Positions 1 to 9,958 are shown, counted from the stretch's first letter. The stretch: DNA of 64,000 nucleotides from Citrobacter sp. RHB25-C09 (GCF_013836145.1 NZ_CP057483.1:3844001-3908000); one strand, 5' to 3'. Translations and numbers: made by a program. Notes: generated by a model from the letters alone, not told the origin.

Positions 1-837
1 GAACGGACCCGCGCCCACGCGAGTGGAGTAAGCTTTGATGATACCCAGAACGTAATCCACATAACGCGGACCCAGGCCAGAGCCGGTCGCCACGCCACCT
101 GCGGTGGTGTTTGAGGAAGTTACGTACGGATAAGTACCGTGGTCGATATCCAGCAGCGTACCCTGCGCACCTTCAAACATGACGAAATCGCCACGCTTAC
201 GCGCCTGGTCAAGCAGATCGGAAACATCAACAACCATAGCAGTCAGGATGTCGGCAATCGCCATGACATCGTCCAGCACTTTCTGGTAGTCAACAGCTTC
301 CACTTTGTAGAAGTTAACCAGCTGGAAGTTGTGATACTCCATCACTTCTTTCAGTTTTTCAGCGAAGGTAGCTTTGTCGAACAGATCGCCAACACGCAGG
401 CCGCGACGAGCCACTTTGTCTTCGTATGCAGGCCCGATACCACGTCCAGTGGTGCCGATGGCTTTCGCGCCGCGCGCTTTCTCACGTGCGTTATCCAACG
501 CAACATGGTAATCGAGGATCAGCGGACACGCTTCGGACAGCAGCAGACGCTCACGGACAGGGATACCACGGTCTTCCAGTCCTTTCATCTCTTTCATCAG
601 CGCAGCAGGCGACAGCACAACGCCGTTACCGATGATGCTGGTGACGTTTTCGCGCAGAATACCTGATGGAATAAGATGGAGGACGGTTTTTTCACCGTTG
701 ATTACGAGAGTATGGCCCGCGTTGTGTCCGCCCTGATAGCGCACAACATATTTAGCCCGTTCAGTCAGAAGATCGACGATCTTTCCTTTACCTTCGTCAC
801 CCCATTGGGTGCCCAGTACGACGACGTTGTTACCCAT
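1..837 (-). CDS. purA: Adenylosuccinate synthetase, N-terminal two thirds (cut by window edge)
   Basis: Catalyses the GTP-dependent joining of IMP and aspartate to adenylosuccinate, the first committed step from IMP to AMP, in the cytoplasm. The reading frame starts at the ATG complementary to 835-837 and stays open to base 1, giving 279 codons of a protein usually about 432 residues long. The N-terminus carries the family phosphate-binding loop (GTQWGDEGKGK) and the GGHNAGHT motif with the catalytic His; GRGIGP and the EGAQG motif follow. The C-terminal third lies outside the window. It is followed on the same strand by yjeT and the hfl genes further upstream, the usual enterobacterial order. 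Identification is by strong resemblance to E. coli PurA. Confidence 0.97.
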   Translation of the reverse strand, partial: MGNNVVVLGTQWGDEGKGKIVDLLTERAKYVVRYQGGHNAGHTLVINGEKTVLHLIPSGILRENVTSIIGNGVVLSPAALMKEMKGLEDRGIPVRERLLLSEACPLILDYHVALDNAREKARGAKAIGTTGRGIGPAYEDKVARRGLRVGDLFDKATFAEKLKEVMEYHNFQLVNFYKVEAVDYQKVLDDVMAIADILTAMVVDVSDLLDQARKRGDFVMFEGAQGTLLDIDHGTYPYVTSSNTTAGGVATGSGLGPRYVDYVLGIIKAYSTRVGAGPF

Positions 838-940
838 TTTTCAAAATCACCGTTTGCTTAAAAATGGATTCTACCATCGCTTTTTCAGATATACAGCAGT
901 TTTTACATGCAAAAACCCGCTAATTTTGCACACTATTTAA

Positions 941-1138
941 TCAGCCAATCGTTTTCCTCAACATGTAGTAGACCACAACGCCCGCAACCACAAGTCCGCC
1001 GCCAAAACGACGCAATGTATTTTCCGGCAACAAGGTCATGGCGGTGATCATCTTCTTCCACGCTCGCGGATAGAGCATCGGTCCTAAGCCTTCCAGTACT
1101 AACACCAGAGCCAGCGCCAACCAGATTGTTGAGTTCAT
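941..1138 (-). CDS. yjeT: DUF2065 small inner-membrane protein YjeT
   Basis: A 65-residue protein of unknown function. Two hydrophobic segments are visible, about residues 5-22 and 46-62, separated by a short basic loop containing PRAWKKM and LRRFGG, so it is probably a two-pass inner-membrane protein. Length and sequence match the DUF2065 family. It sits between hflC (upstream on the minus strand) and purA, as in E. coli. No catalytic motif is seen and no function is proposed. Confidence 0.9.
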   Translation of the reverse strand: MNSTIWLALALVLVLEGLGPMLYPRAWKKMITAMTLLPENTLRRFGGGLVVAGVVVYYMLRKTIG

Positions 1139-1216
1139 TAGATGTCCTTATAAAAAGAAAACCACCGCATCCCGGAAGATGCTGGTGGTTTTACTCACTG
1201 AAAACCGCAGGAGAGA

Positions 1217-2221
1217 TTATCGCGTTGCGGTACTCGGTGTCTTCATGTAGCGGAAGAAATCACTGTCCGGGCTCATCACCATGACGTCCTGGTTTCCTTC
1301 AAAGCTCTTCTCGTAAGCACGCAGGCTACGGATGAAGGCATAGAAGTCAGGATCCTGGCTGAACGCATCGGCAAACAGTTTCGCTGCTTCAGCATCGCCT
1401 TCACCGCGCATGATGCGTCCCTGACGCTCAGCTTCCGCCAGCGTTTTGGTCACTTCATAGTCGGCTGTCGCGCGCAGTTTTTCGGCCTCTTCCTGACCCT
1501 GCGAACGGTGACGACGGGCTACAGCTTCACGCTCTGCGCGCATACGGTTGTAGATCGCTTCAGAGACTTCCGTCGGCAGGTTGATTTGCTTGATCCGCAC
1601 ATCCACCACTTCGATCCCCAACGCCGCCATACTGTTCGGGTTGATGACAGCAACTTTGCCATTGGTTTCAGCCTGAACACGTTCTGCGGCTTCCGCAATG
1701 GCGCTATCCGCCGCTGGCGTTGCCACTTCGTCTTCAGTGCCTGCAGAACCGGAGTTCAGTGCGTCGCGAACTTCCAGCGTCAGACGACCACGGGAGTCGG
1801 TCACAATGTCTTTCACATCCAGACGACCAATCTCAGAACGCAGACGGTCCGAGAATTTACGTTTCAGCAGCACTTCCGCCTGAGAAACATCGCCACCGCC
1901 TGTCGCCAGGTAGTAACGGCTGAAGTCGCTGATACGCCACTTGATATAGGAATCAACAATCAGGTCTTTTTTCTCTTTGGTGACAAAGCGATCGGCCTGG
2001 TTGTCCATGGTCTGAATACGTGCGTCGAGCATTTTCACTGATTCAATGAAAGGAATCTTGAAGTGCAGACCCGGTTCAAAAACCAACGGTTTGTTGTCAT
2101 CGTCACGCAGAACTTTACCAAAGCGCAGCGTAATTCCGCGCTCGCCCTCTTTGACCACAAAGACAGACATGTAGAGCACTACCAGCACGATGATGATAAT
2201 CGCGATAACAGACTTACGCAT
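1217..2221 (-). CDS. hflC: HflC, modulator of FtsH protease
   Basis: A 334-residue band-7/SPFH-family protein that, with HflK, forms the large membrane complex enclosing and modulating the FtsH (HflB) protease. An N-terminal membrane anchor spans about residues 4-24, followed directly by the SPFH domain with the family phrase EGERGITLRFGKV. A long Glu/Ala/Lys-rich helical segment covers the C-terminal third. Length equals that of E. coli HflC. The gene starts 2 bases after the hflK stop, so the two are expected to be co-transcribed and translationally coupled. Confidence 0.97.
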   Translation of the reverse strand: MRKSVIAIIIIVLVVLYMSVFVVKEGERGITLRFGKVLRDDDNKPLVFEPGLHFKIPFIESVKMLDARIQTMDNQADRFVTKEKKDLIVDSYIKWRISDFSRYYLATGGGDVSQAEVLLKRKFSDRLRSEIGRLDVKDIVTDSRGRLTLEVRDALNSGSAGTEDEVATPAADSAIAEAAERVQAETNGKVAVINPNSMAALGIEVVDVRIKQINLPTEVSEAIYNRMRAEREAVARRHRSQGQEEAEKLRATADYEVTKTLAEAERQGRIMRGEGDAEAAKLFADAFSQDPDFYAFIRSLRAYEKSFEGNQDVMVMSPDSDFFRYMKTPSTATR

Positions 2222-2223
2222 CG

Positions 2224-3477
2224 TTATTCCCCCTGACGCTGGTAGTCATTACGCTGCGCGTTAGCGCGGCGTTGGTCCATAATATCGCCCTGACTGGTGG
2301 ACGAGGTGTTGCTTGCTCCGCTGCTGGAAGAGGAGGCCGGCGGTAAACGCAGCAGATTCGATCCGCTATCGCTCTTTACCGCTGGCGCGTTTCCACCTTT
2401 CAGCATCTGATCCAACGGCAGAACCATCAAATTACTGCCTTTATCGTTGACCAGTACTTTACGGGTATGGCTCAACACTTTTTCCATCGTCTCAATATAC
2501 AGACGCTCGCGGGTAATCTGCGGTGCGGCTTTATATTCCGGCAGGATCTTCGCAAAACGAGCAACTTCACCCTGAGCTTCCAGGATGGTCTGAGTCTTAT
2601 ACGCACGCGCTTCTTCAAGAATACGCTGTGCCTGACCGTTCGCACGCGGCTGGACTTCGTTGGTGTACGCTTCTGCTTCACGGATGTATTGCTGTTCGTT
2701 TTCACGCGCGGCAATGGCATCGTCAAACGCGGCTTTCACCTCTTCCGGCGGACGTGCAGCCTGGAAGTTGACGTCCAGCAGGGTGATACCCATGTTGTAC
2801 GGACGAATCGTCTCTTCCAGTTCACGCTGGGTATCGCTACGAATAACGGTACGCCCTTCGGTCAGGATACGGTCCATGGTGTATTTACCGATAACGCCAC
2901 GCAGGGCGCTGTCGGTGGCCTGACGCAGGCTGTCATCGGCGCTGGTCACGCTAAACAGGTATTTCTGTGGATCGGTTACGCGGTACTGGACGTTCATCTC
3001 AACGCGTACTACGTTCTCGTCAGAGGTCAGCATCACGCCAGAAGCAGCCAGTTCGCGCACGGCTTCCACGTTCACCGGCGTTACGTTGTCGATAAAGGTC
3101 GGCTTCCAGTTAAGACCCGGCTCAACCAGATGGCTGAATTTACCAAAACGCGTCACTACGCCGCGTTCCGCTTCTTTGATGGTATAGAAACCCGTTGCCG
3201 CCCAGATAATGACAATCGCTGCCGCAGCAATGCTGACGACACGCCCGCCCAAATGTGGACGAGGGCCTTGCGATGAGCTTCCGCCGCCAGAGCCGGTACC
3301 TTTACCGCCACCCAGACCACCGAGTTTTTTGCTCAGTTTACGGAAGATATCATCGAGATCAGGGGGTCCCTGCTCACGACCACCTTTGTTTCCATTTCCC
3401 TCAGAGTTGCCGCCAGGTTTGCTGCTTCCCCACGGGTCGCGGTCTTGTCCGTTGTTACCGGGCTGATTCCACGCCAT
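2224..3477 (-). CDS. hflK: HflK, modulator of FtsH protease
   Basis: A 417-residue SPFH-family membrane protein that partners HflC in the HflKC-FtsH complex. The first 75 residues are a cytoplasmic tail very rich in Gly, Asn and Ser. One transmembrane helix follows (about 79-98), then the SPFH domain beginning EAERGVVTRFGK, a helical region, and a low-complexity Ser-rich tail. The architecture and length (E. coli about 419) are typical. It lies between hflX and hflC. The Gly-rich tail is normal for the family and is not a sign of a frameshift. Confidence 0.97.
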   Translation of the reverse strand: MAWNQPGNNGQDRDPWGSSKPGGNSEGNGNKGGREQGPPDLDDIFRKLSKKLGGLGGGKGTGSGGGSSSQGPRPHLGGRVVSIAAAAIVIIWAATGFYTIKEAERGVVTRFGKFSHLVEPGLNWKPTFIDNVTPVNVEAVRELAASGVMLTSDENVVRVEMNVQYRVTDPQKYLFSVTSADDSLRQATDSALRGVIGKYTMDRILTEGRTVIRSDTQRELEETIRPYNMGITLLDVNFQAARPPEEVKAAFDDAIAARENEQQYIREAEAYTNEVQPRANGQAQRILEEARAYKTQTILEAQGEVARFAKILPEYKAAPQITRERLYIETMEKVLSHTRKVLVNDKGSNLMVLPLDQMLKGGNAPAVKSDSGSNLLRLPPASSSSSGASNTSSTSQGDIMDQRRANAQRNDYQRQGE

Positions 3478-3591
3478 GTTTGTGCTCCATAATTGTTATG
3501 CGGTGCTATACCTGTGTCTTTTGCGCTGCGTAAACATCGCAAAACCCATAAGGCATAGAGGCGAAATAATCTTCAAGCCATTGCCGGCAGA

Positions 3592-4872
3592 TTAGATGAC
3601 ATAGTCTTCCAGTGCCGGTTCTTGTTTACAGAGGCGACGCCAGTCAACGATCGGCATGCGAACTTGCAGACTTACGCTGCCGTCATCCTCCATCCACTCT
3701 TTTTCTATTGCCTGAAGCTGATAAAACCGGCTTCTCAGTCGCCCTTCCTGCGGCGGCAAACGCAACGTATGCTGCGCTACCTCACCGGAGAGTCGCTCCG
3801 TCAAAGCCTGAAAAAGCTGTGGTATTCCTACTCCAGTCTGGGCAGATAACCAGACACGGATCGGTTTGTTCTCTTCGTCCCTGTCGATACGTGGCTCGAA
3901 ATCGTCCAGCATATCGATCTTGTTCATCACCATCAGCATTGGGATCTCGTGAGCATCAATCTCTTCGAGAACGGTATCCACTGCGTCGATGTTTTCCTGC
4001 ACCCGTACGTCAGCCGCATCGACAACGTGTAATAACAGCGTGGCCTGACGCGTCTCTTGCAAGGTCGCCTTAAATGCCGCCACCAGATCGTGCGGCAGAT
4101 GGCGGATAAACCCTACGGTATCCGCCAGGACGGTTTCACCGACGTCCGCAACGTCAATCCGACGCAGCGTCGGGTCCAGAGTGGCGAACAGCTGATCGGC
4201 TGCATACACCCTGGCTTCCGTTATCTGGTTGAAAAGTGTGGATTTTCCTGCGTTGGTATACCCCACCAGCGAGACGGTCGGGACATCCGCTTTAATGCGC
4301 GACTGTCGCCCCTGCTCACGTTGCTTTTCAACTTTTTCCAGGCGCGACTGGATCTGCAAAATACGGTTACGCAATAAACGACGGTCGGTTTCGAGCTGGG
4401 TTTCACCCGGGCCGCGCAAACCAATCCCGCCTTTTTGTCTTTCAAGGTGGGTCCAGCCACGCACAAGACGCGTAGCCAGATGGCGCAACTGCGCCAGCTC
4501 AACCTGCAATTTACCCTCATGGGTGCGTGCACGTTGGGCGAAAATATCTAAGATAAGACCTGTGCGATCGATAACACGACACTCGCACAAACGCTCCAGG
4601 TTACGCTCCTGAGCCGGGCTCAACGCATGGTCAAAAAGCACGACGGCAGCGCCAGTCGCTTTCACGGCTTCCGCAATTTCAACTGCTTTACCTTCACCAA
4701 CAAAATACTTCGGGTGCGGTGCTTTACGGCTCCCGGTAATCACCTGCATTGCTTCGACACCGGCGGAAGAAACCAGAGATTCAAACTCCTGGAGGTCTTC
4801 CATATCTTTGTCTTGCGAAAAATAGATGTGTACCAGTACCGCCTGCTCACCAGCATCATAACGGTCGAACAA
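3592..4872 (-). CDS. hflX: HflX, ribosome-associated GTPase
   Basis: A 426-residue translational GTPase that binds the 50S subunit and rescues or splits stalled 70S ribosomes, notably after heat stress. The N-terminal HflX domain (about 1-195, with a Gly-rich segment near 148-158) is followed by a G domain: G1 at about 204-211 (GYTNAGKS), G3 DTVGF at 251-255 and G4 NKID near 317. The start is a TTG at 4870-4872, preceded by a GAGGAG ribosome-binding site; it gives exactly the E. coli length and N-terminus. The gene sits between hfq and hflK, in the usual miaA-hfq-hflX-hflK-hflC series. Confidence 0.97.
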   Translation of the reverse strand: MFDRYDAGEQAVLVHIYFSQDKDMEDLQEFESLVSSAGVEAMQVITGSRKAPHPKYFVGEGKAVEIAEAVKATGAAVVLFDHALSPAQERNLERLCECRVIDRTGLILDIFAQRARTHEGKLQVELAQLRHLATRLVRGWTHLERQKGGIGLRGPGETQLETDRRLLRNRILQIQSRLEKVEKQREQGRQSRIKADVPTVSLVGYTNAGKSTLFNQITEARVYAADQLFATLDPTLRRIDVADVGETVLADTVGFIRHLPHDLVAAFKATLQETRQATLLLHVVDAADVRVQENIDAVDTVLEEIDAHEIPMLMVMNKIDMLDDFEPRIDRDEENKPIRVWLSAQTGVGIPQLFQALTERLSGEVAQHTLRLPPQEGRLRSRFYQLQAIEKEWMEDDGSVSLQVRMPIVDWRRLCKQEPALEDYVI

Positions 4873-4944
4873 GCGTAACTCCTCAATATAAATCAGCGGG
4901 GAACTCAGGTTCGCTGGCTCCCCGTGTGTAAAACAGCAAAAACC

Positions 4945-5253
4945 TTATTCAGATTCTTCGCTGTCCTGTTGCGCAGTTGAACCCTGCGCATTGCTACCGT
5001 GATGGTAGTTGCTGCTCGTACCGCCGCCGGTATTGTTACTGTGATGAGAAACCGGACGAGACGGGACAACAGTAGAAATCGCGTGCTTATAAACCATCTG
5101 GCTGACCGTGTTTTTCAACAGAATCACAAACTGATCAAAAGACTCGATTTGACCTTGAAGCTTAATACCATTCACCAAATAAATAGAAACTGGAACACGT
5201 TCCCGACGCAATGCGTTCAGGAACGGATCTTGTAAAGATTGCCCCTTAGCCAT
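4945..5253 (-). CDS. hfq: RNA chaperone Hfq
   Basis: The hexameric RNA chaperone that pairs small RNAs with mRNAs. The Sm-like core occupies residues 1-65 or so and is essentially that of E. coli Hfq, including the Sm2 phrase YKHAISTVVPSR and the N-terminal QSLQDPFLNALRRERVPV region. The C-terminal tail (about 66-102) is low in complexity, rich in His, Asn, Ser and Gly, and ends in acidic residues (DSEESE), as is normal for enteric Hfq. It is flanked by miaA upstream and hflX downstream on the same strand. Confidence 0.98.
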   Translation of the reverse strand: MAKGQSLQDPFLNALRRERVPVSIYLVNGIKLQGQIESFDQFVILLKNTVSQMVYKHAISTVVPSRPVSHHSNNTGGGTSSNYHHGSNAQGSTAQQDSEESE

Positions 5254-5336
5254 TCTCTCTTTTCCTTATATGCTTATTTGTACTTTGAATCTTTCGATTC
5301 TGAAAATTGCGCACGATACGCCTTAATTGTACACAT

Positions 5337-6287
5337 TCAGTCCGCGATAGCACCAACAACCTGTAATACTTCTTCGAGTGCCTGTTCCGGTTTTTCGCTG
5401 TCAAGCCAGTGAACCCCTTCCCAACCACGCAACCAGGTTATTTGCCGCTTCGCTAACTGTCTCGTGGCGCAAACACCTCTATAAACCATTTCATCGTATG
5501 AAATTTCGCCTTCAAGGTATGACCACATCTGGCGGTATCCCACACAACGAATGGAAGGCAAGTCCGTATGCAAATCTCCACGGGCAAATAACGCCCGAAC
5601 TTCTGCTTCAAATCCTGAAGCCAACATCTGATGAAAACGCTGTTCAATGCGTTGATGCAACAAATCACGGCTCGCCGGAGCGATAGCGAACTGATGCACC
5701 TGATAAGGTAAAGCGTCTCCCGACGTTTGCGTCAGCTCCGTTAAAGTTTTACCCGAAATGAAAAAAACTTCCAGTGCCCGGGAAAGTCTTTGCGGATCAT
5801 TTGGATGAATACGTGCAGCGGCAACCGGATCGATGGCCTGAAGCTGCTGATGTAACGCATCCCATCCCTGCTCTACCGCTTGTTGCTCAATGCGGGCTCT
5901 GACCTCAGGGTCCGCCGAAGGTAATGGCGAAAGCCCTTCCAGCAACGCCTTGAAATACAACATTGTTCCGCCGACCAGCAGCGGTATACGTCCCGCTGCG
6001 GTGATATCCGCCATCTCTGCCAACGCGTCGCGGCGAAAATCAGCCGCCGAATAGGCCTGCGCGGGGTCGCGAATATCCAGCAATCGGTGCGGGGCGGCCT
6101 TTAACTCTGAAGCCGTCGGCTTTGCCGTACCGATATCCATCCCTTTGTAAATGAGGGCAGAATCAACGCTTATCAACTCTACTGGCAAAACTTTACGCAG
6201 TTCAATCGCGAGTGCCGTTTTGCCGGAGGCCGTTGGCCCCATCAAAAATAGTGCCTTTGGCAGGCTTGCCTTACTGGTATCACTCAT
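5337..6287 (-). CDS. miaA: tRNA dimethylallyltransferase
   Basis: Transfers the dimethylallyl group to N6 of A37 in tRNAs that read codons beginning with U, the first step towards ms2i6A. At 316 residues it has the family length. A P-loop, GPTASGKT, is at residues 17-24, followed by the conserved DSALIYKGMDIGTAKP segment. The start overlaps the 3' end of mutL by 8 bases (6280-6287), so translation is probably coupled. Hfq follows downstream. Confidence 0.97.
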   Translation of the reverse strand: MSDTSKASLPKALFLMGPTASGKTALAIELRKVLPVELISVDSALIYKGMDIGTAKPTASELKAAPHRLLDIRDPAQAYSAADFRRDALAEMADITAAGRIPLLVGGTMLYFKALLEGLSPLPSADPEVRARIEQQAVEQGWDALHQQLQAIDPVAAARIHPNDPQRLSRALEVFFISGKTLTELTQTSGDALPYQVHQFAIAPASRDLLHQRIEQRFHQMLASGFEAEVRALFARGDLHTDLPSIRCVGYRQMWSYLEGEISYDEMVYRGVCATRQLAKRQITWLRGWEGVHWLDSEKPEQALEEVLQVVGAIAD

Positions 6288-8142
6288 GTTTCAGGGCGTT
6301 CATCACCGAATGTAAATCAACAGGTTGTAACAGACCACCCGGCGGCACCTTCACAAGCTGTGGGCATAGCCGCTCCACATCAGCCAACAGGGTAATGGCC
6401 TGGGCCATTGACCATTGCGCGTGTTCGCTCATTAAATTACGCGCAATCCACTGCGCCATATTTCCAGGTTCAAGCGCTGACTGCTGCGTCAGGTAGCCTA
6501 TCAGTTCAGGAATCAAGATTTGTAAATTTTGTTGGCGTAAGGGTAAAGGCACGGCTCGAATGGTCACATGCTGGGCATCCGATTGAAACTCAATCCCTAA
6601 TTCCACCAGCGCCTGCTGTGCCTTTTGCAGCGCCGCCTTTTCTTCGGCGGTCACTTTTAAACGCAGCGGGATCAGCAGCGGCTGGGCGCAAACCTGGCCT
6701 TCGCCCGGCGTGAGCTGTGCCTGGCGTAGCCAACGCTCTGCGACGGGTAAAGACAGCAGTTGAATCTGCCCATCACGTTCCAGCAACGCGCAGTCGTGCC
6801 CCACAATCGTGAGAACGCGACCAAAACCATGGCTATTGCCGGTCAACGCAGGTGCAATGGGTTCCGGCGCAGCCACTCTTGCCGCAGGTGCGGGCGTTTG
6901 CAGAAGCTGTCTGTACACTTCGCCCTGCTGTTTCTGGTAGCCAGGCTGAGCATTCGGCCAGCTCGGCTGTGCCGGACGCGTTCCGCCGCTCACAGGTGAA
7001 GTTGAGGAAGAATAACGCGGTGCAGACGTTTCGCGCACCGGTTCAGGCTCAGCAAAATGGTTGCGCCCGGCAGCCACGCGATTTTCCGGCACGTGTCTGG
7101 TGGTGGGCTCATCATTGGCTTCCAGCGGTAGCGGCGATTCCAGTTGCTGTTGCAGAACGCTCAATACGCCCTGATAGATAAAGTCATGCACCAGACGCGA
7201 CTGATGGAAACGAACTTCATGTTTCGCCGGATGGACATTCACGTCGACCTGATGCGGATCAATCTCAAGATACAGCACGAATGCCGGCTGTTGATCGGCT
7301 CCCAGCTTAGCTTCGCACGCCTGACGAATGGCGTGGTTGATCAACCTGTCGCGCATCATGCGTCCGTTAACGTAGCAGTACTGGATCTCTGCCAGCGCCG
7401 TGGTGGTGTGCTGAGGATCGGCCACCCAACCGCGCAGCATCAAATCGCCATGCTGCCATTCAATGGCCAGCGCGTGTTCCAGAAATGGCATCCCACAAAT
7501 GCTACCAAGACGGCGCTCTTGCGGCGCGTCTTTCGCCACCGCGCGATACTGGCGCACCATTTTTCCGTTGTGGGATAAATTAATCGTCACGTCAAAACGC
7601 GCCAGCGCAATGCGGCGAATAATTTCGTCGATGTGGTTAAATTCAGTTTTCTCGGTACGCATAAACTTGCGTCGAGCGGGGGTGTTGTAGAACAGATCGA
7701 GCACTTCAAGCGTCGTCCCCACCGGGTGCGCCGCCGGTTTCACCGTCACGTCCATGTCGCGCCCTTCGGCGTAGGCCTGCCAGGCCTCCTGCTGATCTTC
7801 CGTGCGGGAAGTCAGGGTCAGACGAGACACCGAACTGATACTCGCCAGCGCTTCACCGCGAAAACCAAGGCTGATGATGGCTTCCAGATCGTCAAGCGAG
7901 GCAATTTTACTGGTCGCATGACGCGCCAGCGCCAGCGCCAGTTCGTCTTTTTTAATACCGCAGCCGTTGTCACGAATACGAATGAGCTTCGCGCCGCCGC
8001 GTTCGATATCAATATCAATGCGCGTCGCGCCCGCATCAAGACTGTTTTCGACCAGTTCTTTTACCACCGACGCAGGCCGTTCCACCACCTCACCTGCGGC
8101 AATCTGGTTCGCCAGTTGTGGCGGTAGCACCTGAATCGGCAT
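6280..8142 (-). CDS. mutL: DNA mismatch repair protein MutL
   Basis: The matchmaker of methyl-directed mismatch repair, linking MutS to MutH and UvrD. The N-terminal GHKL ATPase domain shows VVKELVENSLDAGA (about residues 26-39), the DNGCGI motif and the GFRGEAL lid motif. A variable Pro/Ser/Ala-rich linker covers about 345-430 and a C-terminal dimerisation domain follows. The metal-binding endonuclease motif found in MutL of bacteria lacking MutH is not seen, as expected for an enteric MutL. Length is 620 residues against about 615 in E. coli. It lies between amiB and miaA. Confidence 0.97.
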   Translation of the reverse strand: MPIQVLPPQLANQIAAGEVVERPASVVKELVENSLDAGATRIDIDIERGGAKLIRIRDNGCGIKKDELALALARHATSKIASLDDLEAIISLGFRGEALASISSVSRLTLTSRTEDQQEAWQAYAEGRDMDVTVKPAAHPVGTTLEVLDLFYNTPARRKFMRTEKTEFNHIDEIIRRIALARFDVTINLSHNGKMVRQYRAVAKDAPQERRLGSICGMPFLEHALAIEWQHGDLMLRGWVADPQHTTTALAEIQYCYVNGRMMRDRLINHAIRQACEAKLGADQQPAFVLYLEIDPHQVDVNVHPAKHEVRFHQSRLVHDFIYQGVLSVLQQQLESPLPLEANDEPTTRHVPENRVAAGRNHFAEPEPVRETSAPRYSSSTSPVSGGTRPAQPSWPNAQPGYQKQQGEVYRQLLQTPAPAARVAAPEPIAPALTGNSHGFGRVLTIVGHDCALLERDGQIQLLSLPVAERWLRQAQLTPGEGQVCAQPLLIPLRLKVTAEEKAALQKAQQALVELGIEFQSDAQHVTIRAVPLPLRQQNLQILIPELIGYLTQQSALEPGNMAQWIARNLMSEHAQWSMAQAITLLADVERLCPQLVKVPPGGLLQPVDLHSVMNALKHE

Positions 8143-8151
8143 GCAAATTCC

Positions 8152-9480
8152 TTAGTTAATCAACGATCCACCTGGCGCAACAGCACTCGCGGTCTGCGAC
8201 GCATTTCCCTGCGGCCCCGACTGCATCGGATGCGTCTGGAAGTAGCTACGCAGCCCGGCGTAAATCGCCTCAGCGAGTTGTTGCTGATAATCATCGCTTG
8301 CCAGCAGGCGTTCTTCGCCGTGGTTACTGATAAAGCCAGTTTCAACCAGCACCGACGGAATATCCGGCGAGCGCAGAACGCCCAGGCTGGCATGTTCCGG
8401 ACGCCGCTTATGCAGGGAACCGATACGTTCAAGCTGGCCCAGCATTTTGGCTGCCACATCATACCCTACGCGCTGGGAATGACCGAACTGCAAATCCAGT
8501 ACCGCCTGGCTTAAGTAGGGATCGGACTGACTGTTCGCCAGCACGTCACCTGCACCGCCCAGCAGTTCAGACTGCTTCTCATGCTCTTCCAGCCAGTTTG
8601 CCATTTCGCTGTTCGCGCGACGGTTAGAAAGCACCCACACTGAGGCGCCAGTCGCGCTGCGATTAGGTGCCGCATCCGCGTGAATCGACACCAGGAAGTT
8701 GGCATTTTGCTTACGCGCCACGTCAGAGCGTCCCATCACGGAGATAAAATAATCGCCGTCGCGAGTAAGGACGCCTTTAAACATCGGATCGTCATTCAGC
8801 AATGTGCGCAGTTTGCGGGCAACAGCAATAGTGACGTTTTTCTCCCGCGTACCGCCAGGACCAATTGCACCGGGATCCTGCCCACCATGCCCGGCATCAA
8901 TCGCAATCACGACTTTGTCGCCGTTACTGGGCATAGACCGCACCGCAGGACGGGTGACCGTATTACTGCTGGTCACCGCAGTGGTCCGATCGTTGCTGGC
9001 TTTAAACGGATTGCGCGCAGGCTCGCTCGGACGCGGCGACACCACCGGCGCTTCCACGCGTTTTGCTACCACTGGCGGTGGTGGCGGCGGCGGAACATCG
9101 GCATTGATGGTAAAGACAACCGTGTAGTTCCCACCATTCTGCCGTTTCACCGCGTTGGTTTTACCGTTTTCGGTGAGATCCACCACCAGGCGTAATGTCT
9201 GAGGATCCTTCGATGAGCCGGAACGGATCGCCTTCACCAGATTATTACCGCTAAATTGCAGCGGAAGTCCCTGGATCACGCCGGTTTGTTTGATATCCAG
9301 CGCAACGGCGCGTTTGCTTTCATGCGAAAAGGCGTACTCGGGATCGCCGATAAAACTGAGCGTAATACGCGCCTGCCGATCGCCGTTGGACACCTGTATA
9401 TCGGAAAGGCTGGCCGCTCCGACCTGCGCGCACAGCAGGACCAGCGTAGTCACCATCCATTTTCTGATGCGATAAATCAT
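8152..9480 (-). CDS. amiB: N-acetylmuramoyl-L-alanine amidase AmiB
   Basis: A periplasmic zinc amidase that cleaves septal peptidoglycan during daughter-cell separation and is activated by EnvC at the division site. An N-terminal signal peptide ends near residue 22. An AMIN domain for septal targeting follows, then a linker with a run of six prolines. The Amidase_3 domain starts near residue 185, with the zinc-binding AIDAGHGGQDPGA motif, SIHADA, and a late VETGFISN segment holding the catalytic Glu. Length (442) is close to E. coli AmiB. The neighbours are tsaE upstream and mutL downstream. Confidence 0.96.
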   Translation of the reverse strand: MIYRIRKWMVTTLVLLCAQVGAASLSDIQVSNGDRQARITLSFIGDPEYAFSHESKRAVALDIKQTGVIQGLPLQFSGNNLVKAIRSGSSKDPQTLRLVVDLTENGKTNAVKRQNGGNYTVVFTINADVPPPPPPPVVAKRVEAPVVSPRPSEPARNPFKASNDRTTAVTSSNTVTRPAVRSMPSNGDKVVIAIDAGHGGQDPGAIGPGGTREKNVTIAVARKLRTLLNDDPMFKGVLTRDGDYFISVMGRSDVARKQNANFLVSIHADAAPNRSATGASVWVLSNRRANSEMANWLEEHEKQSELLGGAGDVLANSQSDPYLSQAVLDLQFGHSQRVGYDVAAKMLGQLERIGSLHKRRPEHASLGVLRSPDIPSVLVETGFISNHGEERLLASDDYQQQLAEAIYAGLRSYFQTHPMQSGPQGNASQTASAVAPGGSLIN

Positions 9481-9496
9481 CCCGCCACCCTTGAGG

Positions 9497-9958
9497 TTAA
9501 CCGGCTAAACGCGCCAGCAACAAATCACCTGATGTGGAGACAGCACTGATGCGCGCCTCACGACCTTGCGCCTGGTAATCAATATGTATTTCGACATCCG
9601 GGTCCGGGAGTACTCCTTTACCCTGTTGCGGCCATTCCACCAGGCAAATGGCGTCGTCGGCAAAATAATCGCGGATCCCCATAAATTCCAGCTCCTCGGG
9701 ATCGGCAAGGCGGTACAGATCGAAGTGATAAACCATCAGGTTATCGAGCGAATAGGGTTCGACCAGCGTGTAGGTCGGGCTTTTGACATTCCCTTTATGG
9801 CCTAACGCCTGCAGGAAGCCGCGGCTAAATGTGGTTTTACCCGCACCTAAATCCCCATATAAATAAATTACGGTCGCGCCAGTGCAGGCTTTGGCTACGC
9901 GAAGCCCCAGGTCTAATGTGGCCTGTTCGTCAGGTAGCGGAATTACTCGAGTCATCAT
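9497..9958 (-). CDS. tsaE: tRNA threonylcarbamoyladenosine biosynthesis ATPase TsaE
   Basis: An essential small P-loop ATPase that works with TsaB and TsaD to make t6A37 in ANN-decoding tRNAs. The Walker A motif GDLGAGKTT lies near residues 35-43 and the SPTYTLVE switch follows. The frame could begin four codons earlier at 9970, but the ATG at 9956-9958 (MMTRVIPLPDEQ) matches the E. coli N-terminus and gives the usual 153 residues. The 5' end overlaps the 3' end of nnr, so the two are coupled. Confidence 0.95.
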   Translation of the reverse strand: MMTRVIPLPDEQATLDLGLRVAKACTGATVIYLYGDLGAGKTTFSRGFLQALGHKGNVKSPTYTLVEPYSLDNLMVYHFDLYRLADPEELEFMGIRDYFADDAICLVEWPQQGKGVLPDPDVEIHIDYQAQGREARISAVSTSGDLLLARLAG